NCBI GenBank assembly: GCA_021904315.1
Contig: CM038912.1
Location: 13,479,061 to 13,543,060, forward strand
Reading direction: 5' to 3'
DNA: 64,000 nucleotides
Source: Sphagnum magellanicum
Lineage: Eukaryota > Streptophyta > Sphagnopsida > Sphagnales > Sphagnaceae
Of this stretch, positions 46,776 through 59,240 are shown piece after piece. How positions within the stretch are numbered: the stretch's first letter is position 1; every line of letters begins with the position of its first letter. The translations under genes and the position numbers were made by a program. The notes below the pieces were generated by a model. That model did no database searches. It was not told the DNA's origin and saw only the letters and a program-made list of their open reading frames with translations.

Positions 46776-49145
46776 CTATTGGTCCTTTTCCATATGGAAC
46801 CCATCACGTGATTCAAAAGCCTCTAAGTTTAAAAAAACATTAACAACATGCAAAAATCTCTTTTGTTTTCTAAAGGAAATGGTATTGATAGGAGTCATTT
46901 GAAAATCTAGCTCAATTGATTGCATAGCCTCCTTCTCAACCCATGGTGGGAGGTATGGAGAAGGTGGTGGGCTCCTTAGTATGTTGTCAATGATGGATCT
47001 CAACCCTAGCCTACATCATGTCCAACAAATATCACTTCAAAAATCATACAAAGATAAAAGTGGAAGAATATTACAAATCCAATATTGAATTACAAAATGT
47101 AAAGGCTTCCACTTACATACTATGACATTGATGGAAGTTGGAACCTGTGAATTTTTGCAAATGGATCATCATTGTCATCACCTCCATCAACAAGATCATG
47201 CATTTCTAAAGGCATGGGTTGCTTGGACTTTCATAATGCAAATAGACATTGTTGCATGTATGTGGTCATGAAAAATAAATAAAAATTTGAGAAGATATGT
47301 TGCATGTATGTGGTTATTAACTAAGGTTATGAAATAAGGTCAAGAGTCATACATGTGCCCACAATAAAGTCAAGAACACATGATTTAATGACAAACAAAT
47401 CTCTAATCTTGATGACTTCCATGAAAGCGGGACTATGATATGATGCTCATTGCCATGCTTGAGATGAGGATTGCTTTAGAAGCATATTATCCTTGATGTT
47501 ATTGTAGAGCACATCAATTTCATATGGGTCTACGAGCAAATCAATTTGTTTGCCTATATCAAAAAACTTGAACTTTGATGTTTGCTTGGCATAGACAAAA
47601 ACATTGAAAGCCAAGCTCTGCAAAAGTCAAGTAACATATTAAATTTGAATATCACTTGAACAAAATGAAGCAAAATGAAACATGTTATGATCACTTGGAG
47701 GTTAAAAATTTATCATTTTTTTGGTTTTGGTGTGTAATGGAATGGAATTGACATGATGCAATAATATTTATTTTTCAATTCAAACATAGAACTTCTTTTG
47801 GCATAAGCTCTCACTTGCCCCACTTAATTTGCATTTGCTCCTTGAATGAAGACTATGCATCCATTGTTTTTAAGGAATGAATCAGAAAGGCCAAATGTGT
47901 GATTCTAGTATTTAGGCTTCTAGGTAACCAATAATAGGGTTGCCATCAAGGCAATCAACAAGTATCATGTTGACTGTGTGGCTTTGCCTCTTCCCATTAA
48001 CAAGATTTGAATGCCCATTAGAAACCTACACATTGAAAAACTTACATTAACATAACATCGAACAAGGAATGGCAATAAGGAATATTGTGAACATAAAGCC
48101 CATGTTGAGATTACCTTGGTAAAAAAAGAACATAATTCCTTTAGAGGTGGTGAAAGAATGCCTTTCTCCCAATTTGTATCATCAAGTATCTTGATGAAAT
48201 GGACATGGATAACTTTCATATCAAAGGTGGATCTTCTATCATGGGATAGAAGTGGGAGAACAACATATGGGTGATATTGTGCTCGCATGCCAACATGAGG
48301 TATGGGTGGTGGTTGGCCCATATGTGGAAGGTCGATTAGTGAAGTTGGAACAAAAGTAATGGATCTTCTAAAGGTTTCAATGTTGACCTTAATGATTATG
48401 AAACAAACTTTTGGGTAACATGAGCCTTTTCATTGGATCTGGAAAAAAAAAAAAAAAAAACAATAAGAAGAAAAACAAGGAAAAATAATTAATGACACAA
48501 AATTATGAAGGAAAAGAAATGAAGGTAAGAGATCACTTACATATTGACACTATCCATAAGTGTTTTGATGTACCCTCTATTCCTAATTTTAGCATTAACA
48601 ACCCATGTGGTTGGACACACATGCCATGTTTCATCATCAAGTTGACTAATATAAGGCAACCAAGCCTCAAGTCGATGATTGCCATCCCACACATGGAAAA
48701 TTTTACCCTTCAAGTGTGAAAGGGTTGGTTTTGTGTCCAAAAATGCCTCAAACTTGTCATTCACAGATCTCCATGTAAAGTTCCAAGACATCTCTTTCTC
48801 AAATGTGACATTTTCAATTTCATCATGAATGTTTTCTAAAGAAATGTAAAAAACTTGAAAACTTGGATGATAGCTAACATAGAACTCCTTCCTCTTGTTA
48901 GTTATGTCAATCTATAAAGTAGGTTTAACAATTTACATTGGCACCATTCTTGCATAAAAGGATGTCTATGATCCCATCTTCAATGAGGAGGTTCTTAAAA
49001 AGTGTATGAACACTATCCACATTTTCACATTGGAGAATTTGTCAAACATCAAGAGTGGGTGAAAGGGTTTTAGATATGTCTTTCGTGAAGTTGAACATAT
49101 CATGGGACCAAATTCCAAAACCACCTTCTTCTTAAATAGGGTCTA
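46776..49145 (-). pseudogene. broken multi-exon gene: DGNHR (ParB-like) and methyltransferase-like parts
   Basis: Minus-strand coding blocks are separated by good splice signals. 49145-48537: FNFTKDISKTLSPTLDV, VHTLFKNLLIEDGIIDILL, YHPSFQVFYISLENIHDEIE, MSWNFTWRSVNDKFEAFLDT and KIFHVWDGNHRLEAWLPYI, ending at the donor AT|GTAAGT. About 48440-48115: after a long T tract and CAG, RAQYHPYVVLPLL, ending near AAG|GTAATC. About 48020-47910: SHTVNMILVDCLDGNPIIGY. About 47619-47345: after TTTTGCAG, SLAFNVFVYAKQTSKFKFF and HSPAFMEVIKIRDLFV, then CVLDFIVGTCMT, which resembles methyltransferase motif I. About 47225-47120: an acidic linker with donor GTAAGT. 47003-46776 is the last block. DGNHR resembles the ParB/sulfiredoxin-fold motif. 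The domain pair hints at DNA binding or modification. Several stops make it a pseudogene. I cannot say whether it was a host or a mobile gene. Confidence 0.6.
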
Positions 49146-50040
49146 GAGGAATGTTTATATGGGGTGGCGATTGTTTAATATCCTACAAAAATGAAACAAA
49201 CAAAACTAGAATTGAGGAGTCACATCCTATGTTTTGCAAATGTGAGGAAAAAACTAGATCATATATAATTTTGCAAGTGATGAAATATGAACCACAAATA
49301 AAATGGAAAGCCAAAAGAAACAAATCAAATGAAGTTTCACTTGCGAAATTAGATAATGTCTTCAAAATGACACTTTAAGAAAATTATGAAAAGTAAACCA
49401 AATCCAATTTTGCACATGATATGTGAAACTACACAATATAGTTTTGTAAGTTTTGTAAGCAAAACCACCATATTTGCAAAACTATTAGATCTAGTTTCAC
49501 TTGTGAAACCACTATGGGATTTAATTTTGCAAGCGAAACACTAGATCCATAGAACTTTCGAATTCAATTTTGTAAGCAAGACATTAGGTCCACAAAACTA
49601 GTTTCGCAAATAAACATTAGATCCACATAACCTCCAAATATGGTTTCACAAGCAAAACCATTAACCTATCCATAGAACTTTCAAATATAATGAAACTCAT
49701 AAAACTAGTTTCACTTGTGAAATCATAGTTGAAAAGACATTTGGAAAGAAAGAAGAAGATTTTTTTTTGTTCCAATAGCTTTTGTTTCTACATGGCCAAA
49801 CCACTTTTCAAAGCCATCTTTGATGTTCTCGGTTGTTTTAGAGTTGCAAAATACAATGCTTGTCAGTGATTTTGTCATTTCCTTGGGGTATCCAAAGCTC
49901 CACAACAATCTCAAGTAGGTAAAAAATTGTGAAGGAAGTGAGGCAACAAGAATTTGGGAAGAGGGGGTTGGATGTAGTGGTTTACAACTTGAATGAGGGT
50001 TAGGGCTAGAAAATGGGAGGGGGAAAAAATCAATAAAAAG
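49146..50040. repeat. degenerate repeats with GTTTCACTTGTGAAAC palindromes
   Basis: From about 49380 to 49740, variants of AGTTTCACTTGTGAAAC, TTTTGCAAGCAAAAC, TTAGATCCACA and ATAGAACTTTC recur every 50-70 bases. A perfect 7-bp-arm palindrome (2-base spacer) lies at 49494-49509. The rest of the interval has no supportable gene. Confidence 0.5.
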
Positions 50041-50200
50041 CAAAGTGGATTTTATTGTTACACTTACGATAAAATGGTTGAGGAGTTAGCTTCTTCCTCT
50101 TCCCCCCAAAGAGGTTATGAGTTCAAACCCATCTTAAGAAAATCCTAAGGCATGTAGGTTGGGGGCAAAGGGGGGCAAAGGGCAAAGGTTAAGGCCAAGG
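50041..50200 (+). repeat. SINE-like head of composite repeat, copy 2
   Basis: Homologous to 13300-13465 in the same orientation. It has a decayed A box (TGGTTGAGGAGTTAGC, about 50077), a good B box (GAGTTCAAACCC, about 50120), then AAGGCATGTAGGTTGGGGG and a G/A-rich stretch. Homology to copy 1 starts at the same base (GCAAAGTGGAT) and runs on into the tandem tail. Confidence 0.65.
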
Positions 50201-50870
50201 CTAAGGAACTTCTTAATCTAGTTTTGCAAATAAAAATACTTCCATTCTGGCATTCTTGTTTTTAAAATTATAATGGTCCTTATGCCTACATGATATGTCT
50301 ACAATATAAAGCAAAATTCAACCCAAATTTGAAATTTGATTTTTCATTTCATTTCATCCATTGCAACATTCTTGTCATTAAAATAATTATGGTCCTTTTG
50401 CCTACATAATATATTTACAATGTAAAGGGAAATTCAACCTAAATCTGAAATCTGATTTTTTACTTCATTTCATCCATTTTGGCATTCTTGTTTTTAAAAT
50501 CATAATGGTGATTATGCCTACATAATATGTGTACAATATAAAGCAAAATGCAACCCAAATCTGAAATTTGATTTTTCATTTCATTTCATCCGCTTTGGCA
50601 TTCTTGTCTTTAAAATTATAATGGTCCTTATGCTTATGTAATATGTGTACAATATAAAACAAAATTCAACCCAAATCTGAAATTATTATTTTTACTTCAT
50701 TTCTTTTTTTTTTGTTTAGCAACCTTCATGATCCATGGCTATCTGATATATGTGCAGTTTATAACAAAATACAACCCACATCTGAAATCTAATCCTATAT
50801 GGATTTTTTTTGCATTTTTGCATTTTTGTCATTATAATCATAATGGTTCATGATTATACAACATATACAC
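50201..50870 (+). repeat. ~117-bp tandem tail of composite repeat, copy 2
   Basis: About five to six units of the same family as 13500-14145, with cores near 50242, 50360, 50474, 50590 and 50710. No two adjacent units look identical here, unlike copy 1. The end, with a T run and AACCTTCATGATCCATG, also matches copy 1. Confidence 0.8.
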
Positions 50871-51939
50871 AATCGAAAAAAAGAAAAAGAAAAAAGGATT
50901 TAGTGGCCAAAATTATTTCACAAATTGAAACCACCCATTAATTATGCATGGGCACAAATTTACAAAAAAAAAATACCACTTTGTAATACCTATGAAACAA
51001 AATTTTGAAAGTTTGTTTTATATTACCGCAGAAATGCCAATGACCCATTTGAAACTAATATTTTTTAACGGGTCGATATATAGGACTTTTAGTTCATTCA
51101 ATAATACAAAAGATATTTACACATTGTCAAAAGGATAGCTGTAAATTTTTGGTGGAATTTTGGTCTTAATATTCATAGATACATTATTGGATTAAGGTTT
51201 GAAATCATTAATTTGTTAAAACTATAAAAATATAACAACCTCTCAAATGAAATCTAGAGCTTCTGCTTCCTTTCACATTAATGTGCAAATCACGAATCTT
51301 GTTTGTTTATCAATTAAGCATGGCCACAATCCTAACGTCTTGAATTTTTCTTCTAGAATCCACTTTTTGGCATTTTTTTTCAACAACCTAAGTTCCAAAA
51401 CTCATAATTCTAGATCTTTAACATCAAAATGGTTTCTTAGTACACCTTTTTATAGTTTAAACCTTCATTAATTCAAAAAAAGTTGTTCATTAATTATGTT
51501 CAAAGAAAGGGTTTCAATTTATGATTTTTTTTCCATCACCTAATTCTAGTGGTGTTATATGTATCCAATAGATGCATTCATGTGTGGATCAATTCATGGC
51601 GGGTGGATGAATGTTTTGTAGATTTCTTTTTATGTGTGGATAAGTGTTTTGCAAATTTCTTTTACGTGTGGGGTCAATGTTGTGTACTTCTTTTTTTGTG
51701 TGTAGATCAATGTTCACATTTTATTTTGTTTTTGTTGCTCAATACTTTTTCCATCAATCTCACACTTTCATAATTTTTTCTTCTCCATGTGACTAAACTC
51801 CATGGATGTTGAAATCCTCCTTAAAAATGGGTTAGTTCCAAATGGGTTTTATGTGTGAAAGATACATTAGTTATTGTCCATGACTTGACCCTTTCAACCA
51901 AGTTCAAACTTCATATTAGCCCCATTCTCCTTGAAAAAA

Positions 51940-53715
51940 TAGTTTTGAATTATATCGAAGAAGTAACATGAGCCATTTTGCAAGATCCCATTGAGAACTC
52001 TACAAGAAGAGAGTATCTTTCACTAGGAAGGTACCAAGTATTGGAGAAGAAAGGGATCCTTAGCCCCAATTGGATGCATCAAAATTTGCCAATGTCAAAA
52101 TAAAACCAGTGATCCTTGAATTGAGTGATTTTACAAATGAAGATGTATAAAAGGTTTCAAATCTTGATTTGATATTATCAGTGTCACATCAAACTCCTTT
52201 ATAAATGTTTAACACTAACATTAAAAAAAATTCAAATGTTGTTGAATGTTTAAAGTAATTGGCATTTGCAAATGTTCTTAAAAGTGAATTGCAACATCTG
52301 AACTATGATGTCATCTCCAAGATGACAATGCAATATCTACCTTCCAAGTTTGAGGAAATGTCATGTTTGAATTACCATTAATCAACACAACATTCCGATG
52401 GCTTAGTAGGTCGAATGCAAGGCATGGATAAGAAACATGACATTCACCTTCAAGGTGTAAAGTAAAGACTACAAACATCAAAAAATGGTGATGGTTTGAT
52501 GTTTAGACGGTTATCATGTGTTGGCCATGTGTCTTACCAAAACTTGAAATGTGATTATTACATTGAGAACAATGTTTGCGATGAAATTAATTGGGAAGGA
52601 GTTATAGAAAATCCATAGAACAACATGTTGCCATTAAACCTTTGTTTGCAAACACTATAAGTTTGCACCGATTTGCATTGCAAGGTGTTTTGCTAAAATG
52701 TACTATGTCTTGCACCGTTCCAAAACCATGACATGAGGTTACAACCATCTTAGGACCCACGAACATCCAATTGTTATAGGCCCTTCAAGAGAGAATAAGG
52801 ATATGGCACATGATCTAATAAGGCAAGAATATGAGAAAACATAGACTGCCACCCCTTTGGCCATTGCCATGTCAGTTAGTAAGGTATTTCTCGGGCCTAA
52901 ACTTATTAGGCTTGGTGATGGATCACAACCCAAGTTGCAAGGGGATGATTTTGATTTATTATTGGAAGAGTTCTCCCTTCTGAGCTCTCTAAACATTCAA
53001 AACCAAGCGAACAATCTTAAGCTTGGTAATGGTGCCAAAAGTTCCATTGATCAAATCTAGAGCAAACTAGTCTTGAGAGCTTCTTGTTCAAGATGGGTCC
53101 TACTAGTGGTGTTGACATTGTGAAGTGTATGCATCCAACAAGGGATTTGGAAGGAGCGTGGTTGATGTTCGACCATTACAAATGTTTACAACATTAGACA
53201 ACCATGGGTTGCCATGTCTATGATCCTTTTTATTGTCAAATTTTGACCATTTTAATTTGTGACATGTAATTTAAGGATGTGGATTCACAAATGCTAATGT
53301 GGAATGCACTTGGTCATGAAAAAACATGGTGTAAAATGTTAATTTCAAGGGATTCATGGCGATTTGTATTCAAGCCAAATTTGGCATAATCATAACCTTT
53401 TTGGAAGTGGTGACCCAAAGCTTCTACTGGAGACTCAAAAGTGGACAAGTCTTTATCATTGGGCCCAATCTCTTGATCGACATACAAAGAAATTAATCTA
53501 TCCTAAATGTCATGTTCACCACATATAGATATGTCATGATTACAAGAATGCCACAACATTAACTTCTACAAAAGCAAAGTACCAAACAATTCATGTTTGG
53601 TGGTTATCATTTGGTGTTGTGTTTGAAGAGAACATTCATGAACTAGATAATTGGCTTGCATTTTGGCATTTTCATTATCGTCAATGGGGGGAATATGTCA
53701 AAACAATGAGTTCCA
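51940..53715 (+). pseudogene. remnant of a recurrent plant repeat gene (transposase-like)
   Basis: Plus-strand blocks in order: MSHFARSH then LYKKRVSFTRKV (about 51970-52030), LVGRMQGMDKKHDIHLQGVK (about 52400-52460), LSCVGHVSYQNLKCDYYIENN (about 52510-52575), CTDLHCKVFC, NHDMRLQPS (about 52725), PLAIAMSVSKVFLGPKLIRL and FDLLLEEFSLLSSL (52850-52995), GVDIVKCMHPTRDLEGAWLM (53110-53170), DHYKCLQH, FKGFMA (about 53345) and WWLSFGVVFEENIHELDNWL (53600-53660), then AFWHFHYRQWGEYV. From memory this matches a multicopy, probably transposon-borne family in non-flowering plants, whose FKGFMADSAQANW and HW motifs suggest an RNase H-like transposase. That assignment is unproven. Many stops and shifts break it. 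Confidence 0.5.
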
Positions 53716-54569
53716 CTTCCTTCTTTTTTAATTCCTTCATCACATAGTTTTTTATCCAATATTTTTCATCTCCCATGTCAATTTCTTCTTTATAGTGTAT
53801 GGATATAACTTGTAATTTCTCTTTTTGCAAACCATGGACTTGTCGAATGATGCCAACATGCTAACTTGTAATTTGGCAAAAAATGTGCACCATGCATGGT
53901 CAATATATATAATTTGACAAAAAATCTATTGATTTTTATGATATAACAACTAACTAACTCATTCGAACACTTGTCCAACAATCAATGGATAAGGATTATT
54001 TCATGGGAAGAAATACAAGACATGGTCCAGATAATGATGAACTACGTTCAAATGAACAACAAACCGATCAAGGGATCTTCACAAGATGGTAGAGGCCCTT
54101 AATCACCACAAGAAGAAATCTTGTCTTTTCCCATTACCAAATTCATTAGGTTTTTAATGAAATGGGACAAAATTGACTAATATGCAACTTGTATGATTTT
54201 AGTCAAAAAGGACTAGTTGATTAGGACATTTTTAGTGAAATATTTTTCATCATTTTGCATAGTCACATGTTGCATTAGACAATTTTTAATTTTAAAATTA
54301 TGACATGGATATATGAGGCCCCAAGTTAGTATGAGTAGAATAAAATGTCACATCATCATACAATTTTTTTCCATTTTTTCCATTTTTTCCATTTTTTTTG
54401 TTTTTTTTTCCCGGATCATGGAATCATGGATTCTAAATTTTCATACCATGTTATGACAAAATTACATGCCGTGAATTTTTTTATTAAAATTTTTAATTTT
54501 GTCAAAAACAAATTTTGTCATTCACCATGATGCACATGTTTGTATATTGCATTTATATGACATATAATG

Positions 54570-54665
54570 ATCCACCCATTCATCAAGGTTTCAACCTTAG
54601 ACCTCATGGAGGCACACCAAGGCTTTAACCGCCAAACCATTGCAAGACTTTACTAACAAAGAAGA
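54570..54665 (-). repeat. tRNA-derived SINE head
   Basis: On the minus strand TGGTTTGGCGGTTAAAGCC (A box, about 54643-54625) is followed by AAGGTTGAAACCTT (B box, 54598-54585). Spacing is tRNA-like. The anticodon arm is not tRNA-like, so this is a SINE rather than a tRNA gene. Confidence 0.5.
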
Positions 54666-56268
54666 AAAAGTTTAAATTTATTATGTTTGGCATGGAATTG
54701 TTTAGGAAATTCAAACTTGAACATATGTTTTTTTTTTTGAAATTTTATTCAATGCTACAAATGAAAACATGATCTTAAAGTTTATTAAATAATTTATTAA
54801 AAATTTAATTTTATAAATTCTAAATGTAAAAAATTTAAAAGAAATCTTAAAATAACACGTCATGAATAAATTTACAAAACTTTTTAATTGACCCACAATA
54901 TCTATGAATTCAATGTGAATTTTAAAATGCATTCATTGAGTTTTTAACAATGTTATTTCCATTGTGTAAAATATGTTCATTTTTTAAAAAATATATTTTT
55001 TTATTTTTCCAAATATGATTACGTACAAAGATTTTCATGATTTTTGCGATGTTGCTAAAATGGTAATCATCCATAAAAACAATTTTACCATATTTGGTTA
55101 TAAAAAAGTTATGGAGTTGGAAACTTGTTTAAATCCTTCAATATTATGGTTAGTTCCTATATTTTATTATAAAACATTGATGATATAAAATTTTAATTTG
55201 ACATAATTTGGTTTTTTTCTTTCAAAAAATCCTTTGTTGATGTTGTTGCCCTTTTAAAATTGGCAAAAATTGGCAACCAATTTTTTTTTAAAATTAAGTA
55301 GTCAATATAGTCATTTAATTCTCAATACCATATTTTTTTATCAATATGAATCATACACTTATACAAATGACTAACTACACAACTTGAAAAAAATCATTAA
55401 ATATTATTATTTTTGTGTAAGAATATATTTTATTCTCCTTTCCTTTTTAGAAGTAAAAATAACATAATTTGGTGAAATTTTGGCATTAAATAGTTGGATT
55501 AAACCCCCTCCCCCCAACCAACATCTTTTTTTTGGTTTCAAATTTTCTTAACTTGGCAATTCTTGTTTAAAAAAAAATGGAAAAAAGTGAAATTCGAAGG
55601 AAAATGTAAACAACAAAAACATTGCAAAAATTTTGAGATAAAAATTTTGAACAAAAAATGTTACTTTGAATGAATTTTTTTTTCAAATAATTTTAATAAT
55701 TCCAACCTTAAACACACAAAAAATTCCAACATCAAATTTATTTGAAAAAAAATTAACTCAATATTTGAAATCACTATAAACTTATCCATTTTTTTGAAAA
55801 CACTCAAATAAATTTAATGATGTAACTTGTTTCTTTTCTTTTTCTAGTGGTGAATTTCCACCATTTTGCAAACATAAAAGGGGCCATTAACATCACCAAA
55901 GGATATTTTAATAAAAAAATAAAAAATTCCATTTTTTTTTTATGATATAATTTTATAATGGGTTCTAGGACTTGTAGCCAAAATATAAAAGTATTTTAAC
56001 AAATTTATACCTCCATATATATGGTCTATAACAAAAATAATGTGGTTAAATATTCTTGTGGATGATCTTGAATAACACCACAAATTTGATAAAAAATAAA
56101 AAATCCATTGATGCAATTATCATTATCACCATTTATAATTCATTGTTAACCCAATTTTTTAGTTTGTACATAGTAACTAATTGTTACCAATTAGTAATTG
56201 GTGAAGCAATATTATCTTGAAACTTAGTTCAATTATTATTGGATAATGGGTCCTTAAGTTGACCAATC
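54666..56268. other. very AT-rich intergenic DNA
   Basis: Long A and T runs throughout and no coding signal. The short ORF at 54711-54932 (minus) is low-complexity. Confidence 0.6.
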
Positions 56269-56770
56269 TGTTAAGTTACCCATGACAAATGTTAAGGTAA
56301 CCGATAGAGTATGTGAATTGGTAACCGATTATAGTAACATTTTTTAAACATGTGGCCAATAGTTGATGTAGTTTAAGTTTGAGTTTTCTAACTGATATAC
56401 TAGCTAGTAATTGTTTAACTTAAAACAATGTTATGTTTGGTATAAATAGGAAGATTGGAGGATGATGAAAAACTTTTGAACTTTTGGCTTTTTTCTTACT
56501 TCTTAAATTTTGGAGATCACTTCTTTGTTTTTACTTTTGGTTTATGAACAAGTTCACTTTTGAACTTTGAGTTTTATTTTCAAATTGATTTAGAAGATTG
56601 ATTTTAGTTCTATCTTTGCATTTATGAGCAAGCATCTATGTCTTTGTGTTTTTAATCTTCACAAAATACAAATATGAAGCAACTCACCTTTTGATGTTAT
56701 CTAAAACCGAAATTAAAAATCTAAAATAAAATAAATTCATAATTTGAAAAAATAGAAAAAACTTTTAACA
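56269..56770 (+). repeat. putative 5' LTR
   Basis: Starts TGTTAAGTTACC and ends AACTTTTAACA (TG...CA, partly inverted ends). It contains a promoter-like GGTATAAATAGGAAG at about 56438 and is followed at once by a primer-site-like sequence. The start could instead be the TGTTAACCC at 56144. No second LTR is available to settle it. Confidence 0.55.
56438..56452 (+). promoter_or_regulatory. TATA box of the LTR
   Basis: TATAAATAGG in the middle of the putative LTR, about 320 bases before its end, fits an LTR promoter with the R-U5 region downstream. Confidence 0.45.
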
Positions 56771-56788
56771 TTTGGTGACCACGCAATG
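56771..56788 (+). other. putative primer-binding site
   Basis: TTTGGTGACCACGCAATG follows the LTR end directly. Gypsy elements often show a TTTGGTGACC-like tRNA primer site here. Confidence 0.5.
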
Positions 56789-56975
56789 GAACAAAATTAT
56801 AAACAATCAAAATTACACTTTCTGGTTTTTAGCAATTTTTTTGTTTGAAACTTTTTAAATTTGGATTTGTAATAATTTTTTAAGAGTTTTTTTGTGCTTT
56901 GATGATTTTTTTTTTTTGTAGCAACCTATTTGTCAAAAGAACTTGAATTAACAATTTTTTAGATTAATATAAACA

Positions 56976-59240
56976 ATGTCAAAAAGTAGTCATAAGGGGC
57001 TTTAAGAAGGTAATTAGAATTAAAAGTACCACAATGACCCATTCATGAAGTGATTTAGTCACAAGAACAATTATGCTCTCAAGTTGAGGGAATTCAATTA
57101 GTTAATGATCCTAATAATGAATTTCAACAACCAATTATGACAGATTTACCTCAAGTCATCAAATACCAACAAAGCAAGGAAAAAGAAGGGAACCACAAGT
57201 ATTTTCAACCGATTGATTTTTTACACCCCAATAGTTGTCCCAACAATGTAAGTTGAACACACAATTGGGTGGACAAAAACATCGCACATGTTCGACATGC
57301 TAATGACATAACCTCTACAACACAAAGGTGGCAATTGCAACACCCAGTTACTACATTCCCAAAGCTATTGTAACATCCATATTAACATTAGTTGTTGGGT
57401 ACTACACATCTAAACTAGTTCCTATTTTGAATCCAACTGCAATATATTGGTTGGCACAATTATGCAACTTGGAACAAAAACCTTCACACTGATTTAGTTT
57501 TCAACAACATGTAGAATTGGTGAATGTGGTTGTAGTACATGTTCTCCAACAAACACAACCTATCATTCAAGGTGTTTGGTCGAGTGTATCTATTATGAGA
57601 ATTGTTGAACGACCACCCATCCAACAAAGTATAGCGATTACAAACTCATAACCCATTGTTCAAATTGCATTAGCATGTGCATTTGTCATCAGGTTAGACA
57701 TGAATTCAAGAATTGTCCTTTTGTGGATGATAAATTGAAGTAATTAATGAGAGAAGAACTTATAACTTCTCTACCACCTATTAGAATGAACACACTAGCG
57801 TTATAGGTTGGTGTACCCGTGTCACAAATTCAATCATAATCAGGTTTGGCTACTCACCAAACACCAGTTAGTCAACACCTAAACCCAGCAAGACAACCTA
57901 GAGGTGTACCATATCCACCATATCCAATGTGGTATAATATAGTTCCACCCGTTGTAACCATGGATCCTAACATGTACTCTATGTATTATTTTGGAATCAA
58001 AGGACCTAATTCGTTGATTTTTGGAAGAAAGGAGAGATATGCAGTTAGTAATACCTAAACAAAACCAATGCTACTTGTTGAGCCATTAGAGCAAACTCAA
58101 TATCCTATCAGAATACCAACTTTTGGTTTAAAACAACTAATTTTAATTCCTAAAGGTGTATTTGTTCAATATACAACGGTAGGAACTCTACTCATTAACA
58201 TACATGTTGCCAATGGACTATTGTCCATGGTAATGATGTTTATTCCAACAACCAAGAAGGATTAATTCACATCCACAATCGGGTGGAAAACCACTTGGAG
58301 GTTTGCCTAATGGAAGATCACCAGGAGGAGGAGGATCACTTGATCAAAACCCACTTGAAGGACCACCACCTAATCCACATGTTGGATTTTATAGATGGCC
58401 AACACTTGATCCAAAAATATTCATGCCACCATGGTACCTATCCACCGGTTCTATTTTTATTTAAACCAATCAGTAAACTACCATATCAAAAACTTCAATA
58501 TCCAACATACATGAAGGATACTAATCCTAATGCTCACATTAGAGTTTTTTAAAAAATAATTAGAGCTAATGGGGAGACTATGGAAACTGATATCATCAAC
58601 CTGTTTGGTTTCACTTTACAAGACAACACCTTAGAATGGGGCAAAAACTTTGTACGGAATCATTTTAATTGCATTTTTGAGTAGTTGGAACAAACGTTTT
58701 GCAAATGTTTCTGATCTATGAAAAATAACAAAAAAATCTATATGTAATTGAAAAACCTCCAATAACAAGTTGGTGAATGGGTAGAAGTATATTATGAATG
58801 TTTGTTAAAACTTGCTAATTGTTTGCAAATGAAAACGCGCTATTGATGTTTTCCTTACTACTATTTTCAAAGCAAGTTTGCAACCATATCTTAAACTAGC
58901 AACAATAAGTATGGAAAAAGATACCGTTATCAAACATATAAGGAAGCTACATTGATCTATGAAGAAAATGGACTGGTCATAGCAAATTACAACACTTTGA
59001 TAACTCAACTAAAGTCTAAACCAATTGCACAACCTATAGTCACTTATACTATTGTTAAACAACAGTTTACCTATTCAAACTATGGTAAAATTGGTCATGC
59101 CATAGAAACTTGTCACAATAGGAAAAAAATAAAACTTGCAGTACCTATTGTTCCCACCAACGTTGTTGAACCGATAGTTGAAGTTATTACACAACTTGTT
59201 AAACTAACTAGAGTACCATTGAGATCAACATTCCTTATGT
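56976..59240 (+). pseudogene. gypsy-type gag, broken
   Basis: After a Gln-, Pro- and Gly-rich N part, retrotransposon-gag blocks appear: IINLFGFTLQDNTLEWGKNF (58590-58650), a VGEWVEVYYECLLKLANCLQ block (58770-58830) and a zinc-knuckle-like stretch (YSNYGKIGHAIETCHNRKK, about 59070-59130). Gag would form the particle that packages element RNA. The frame is broken many times. Confidence 0.7.
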
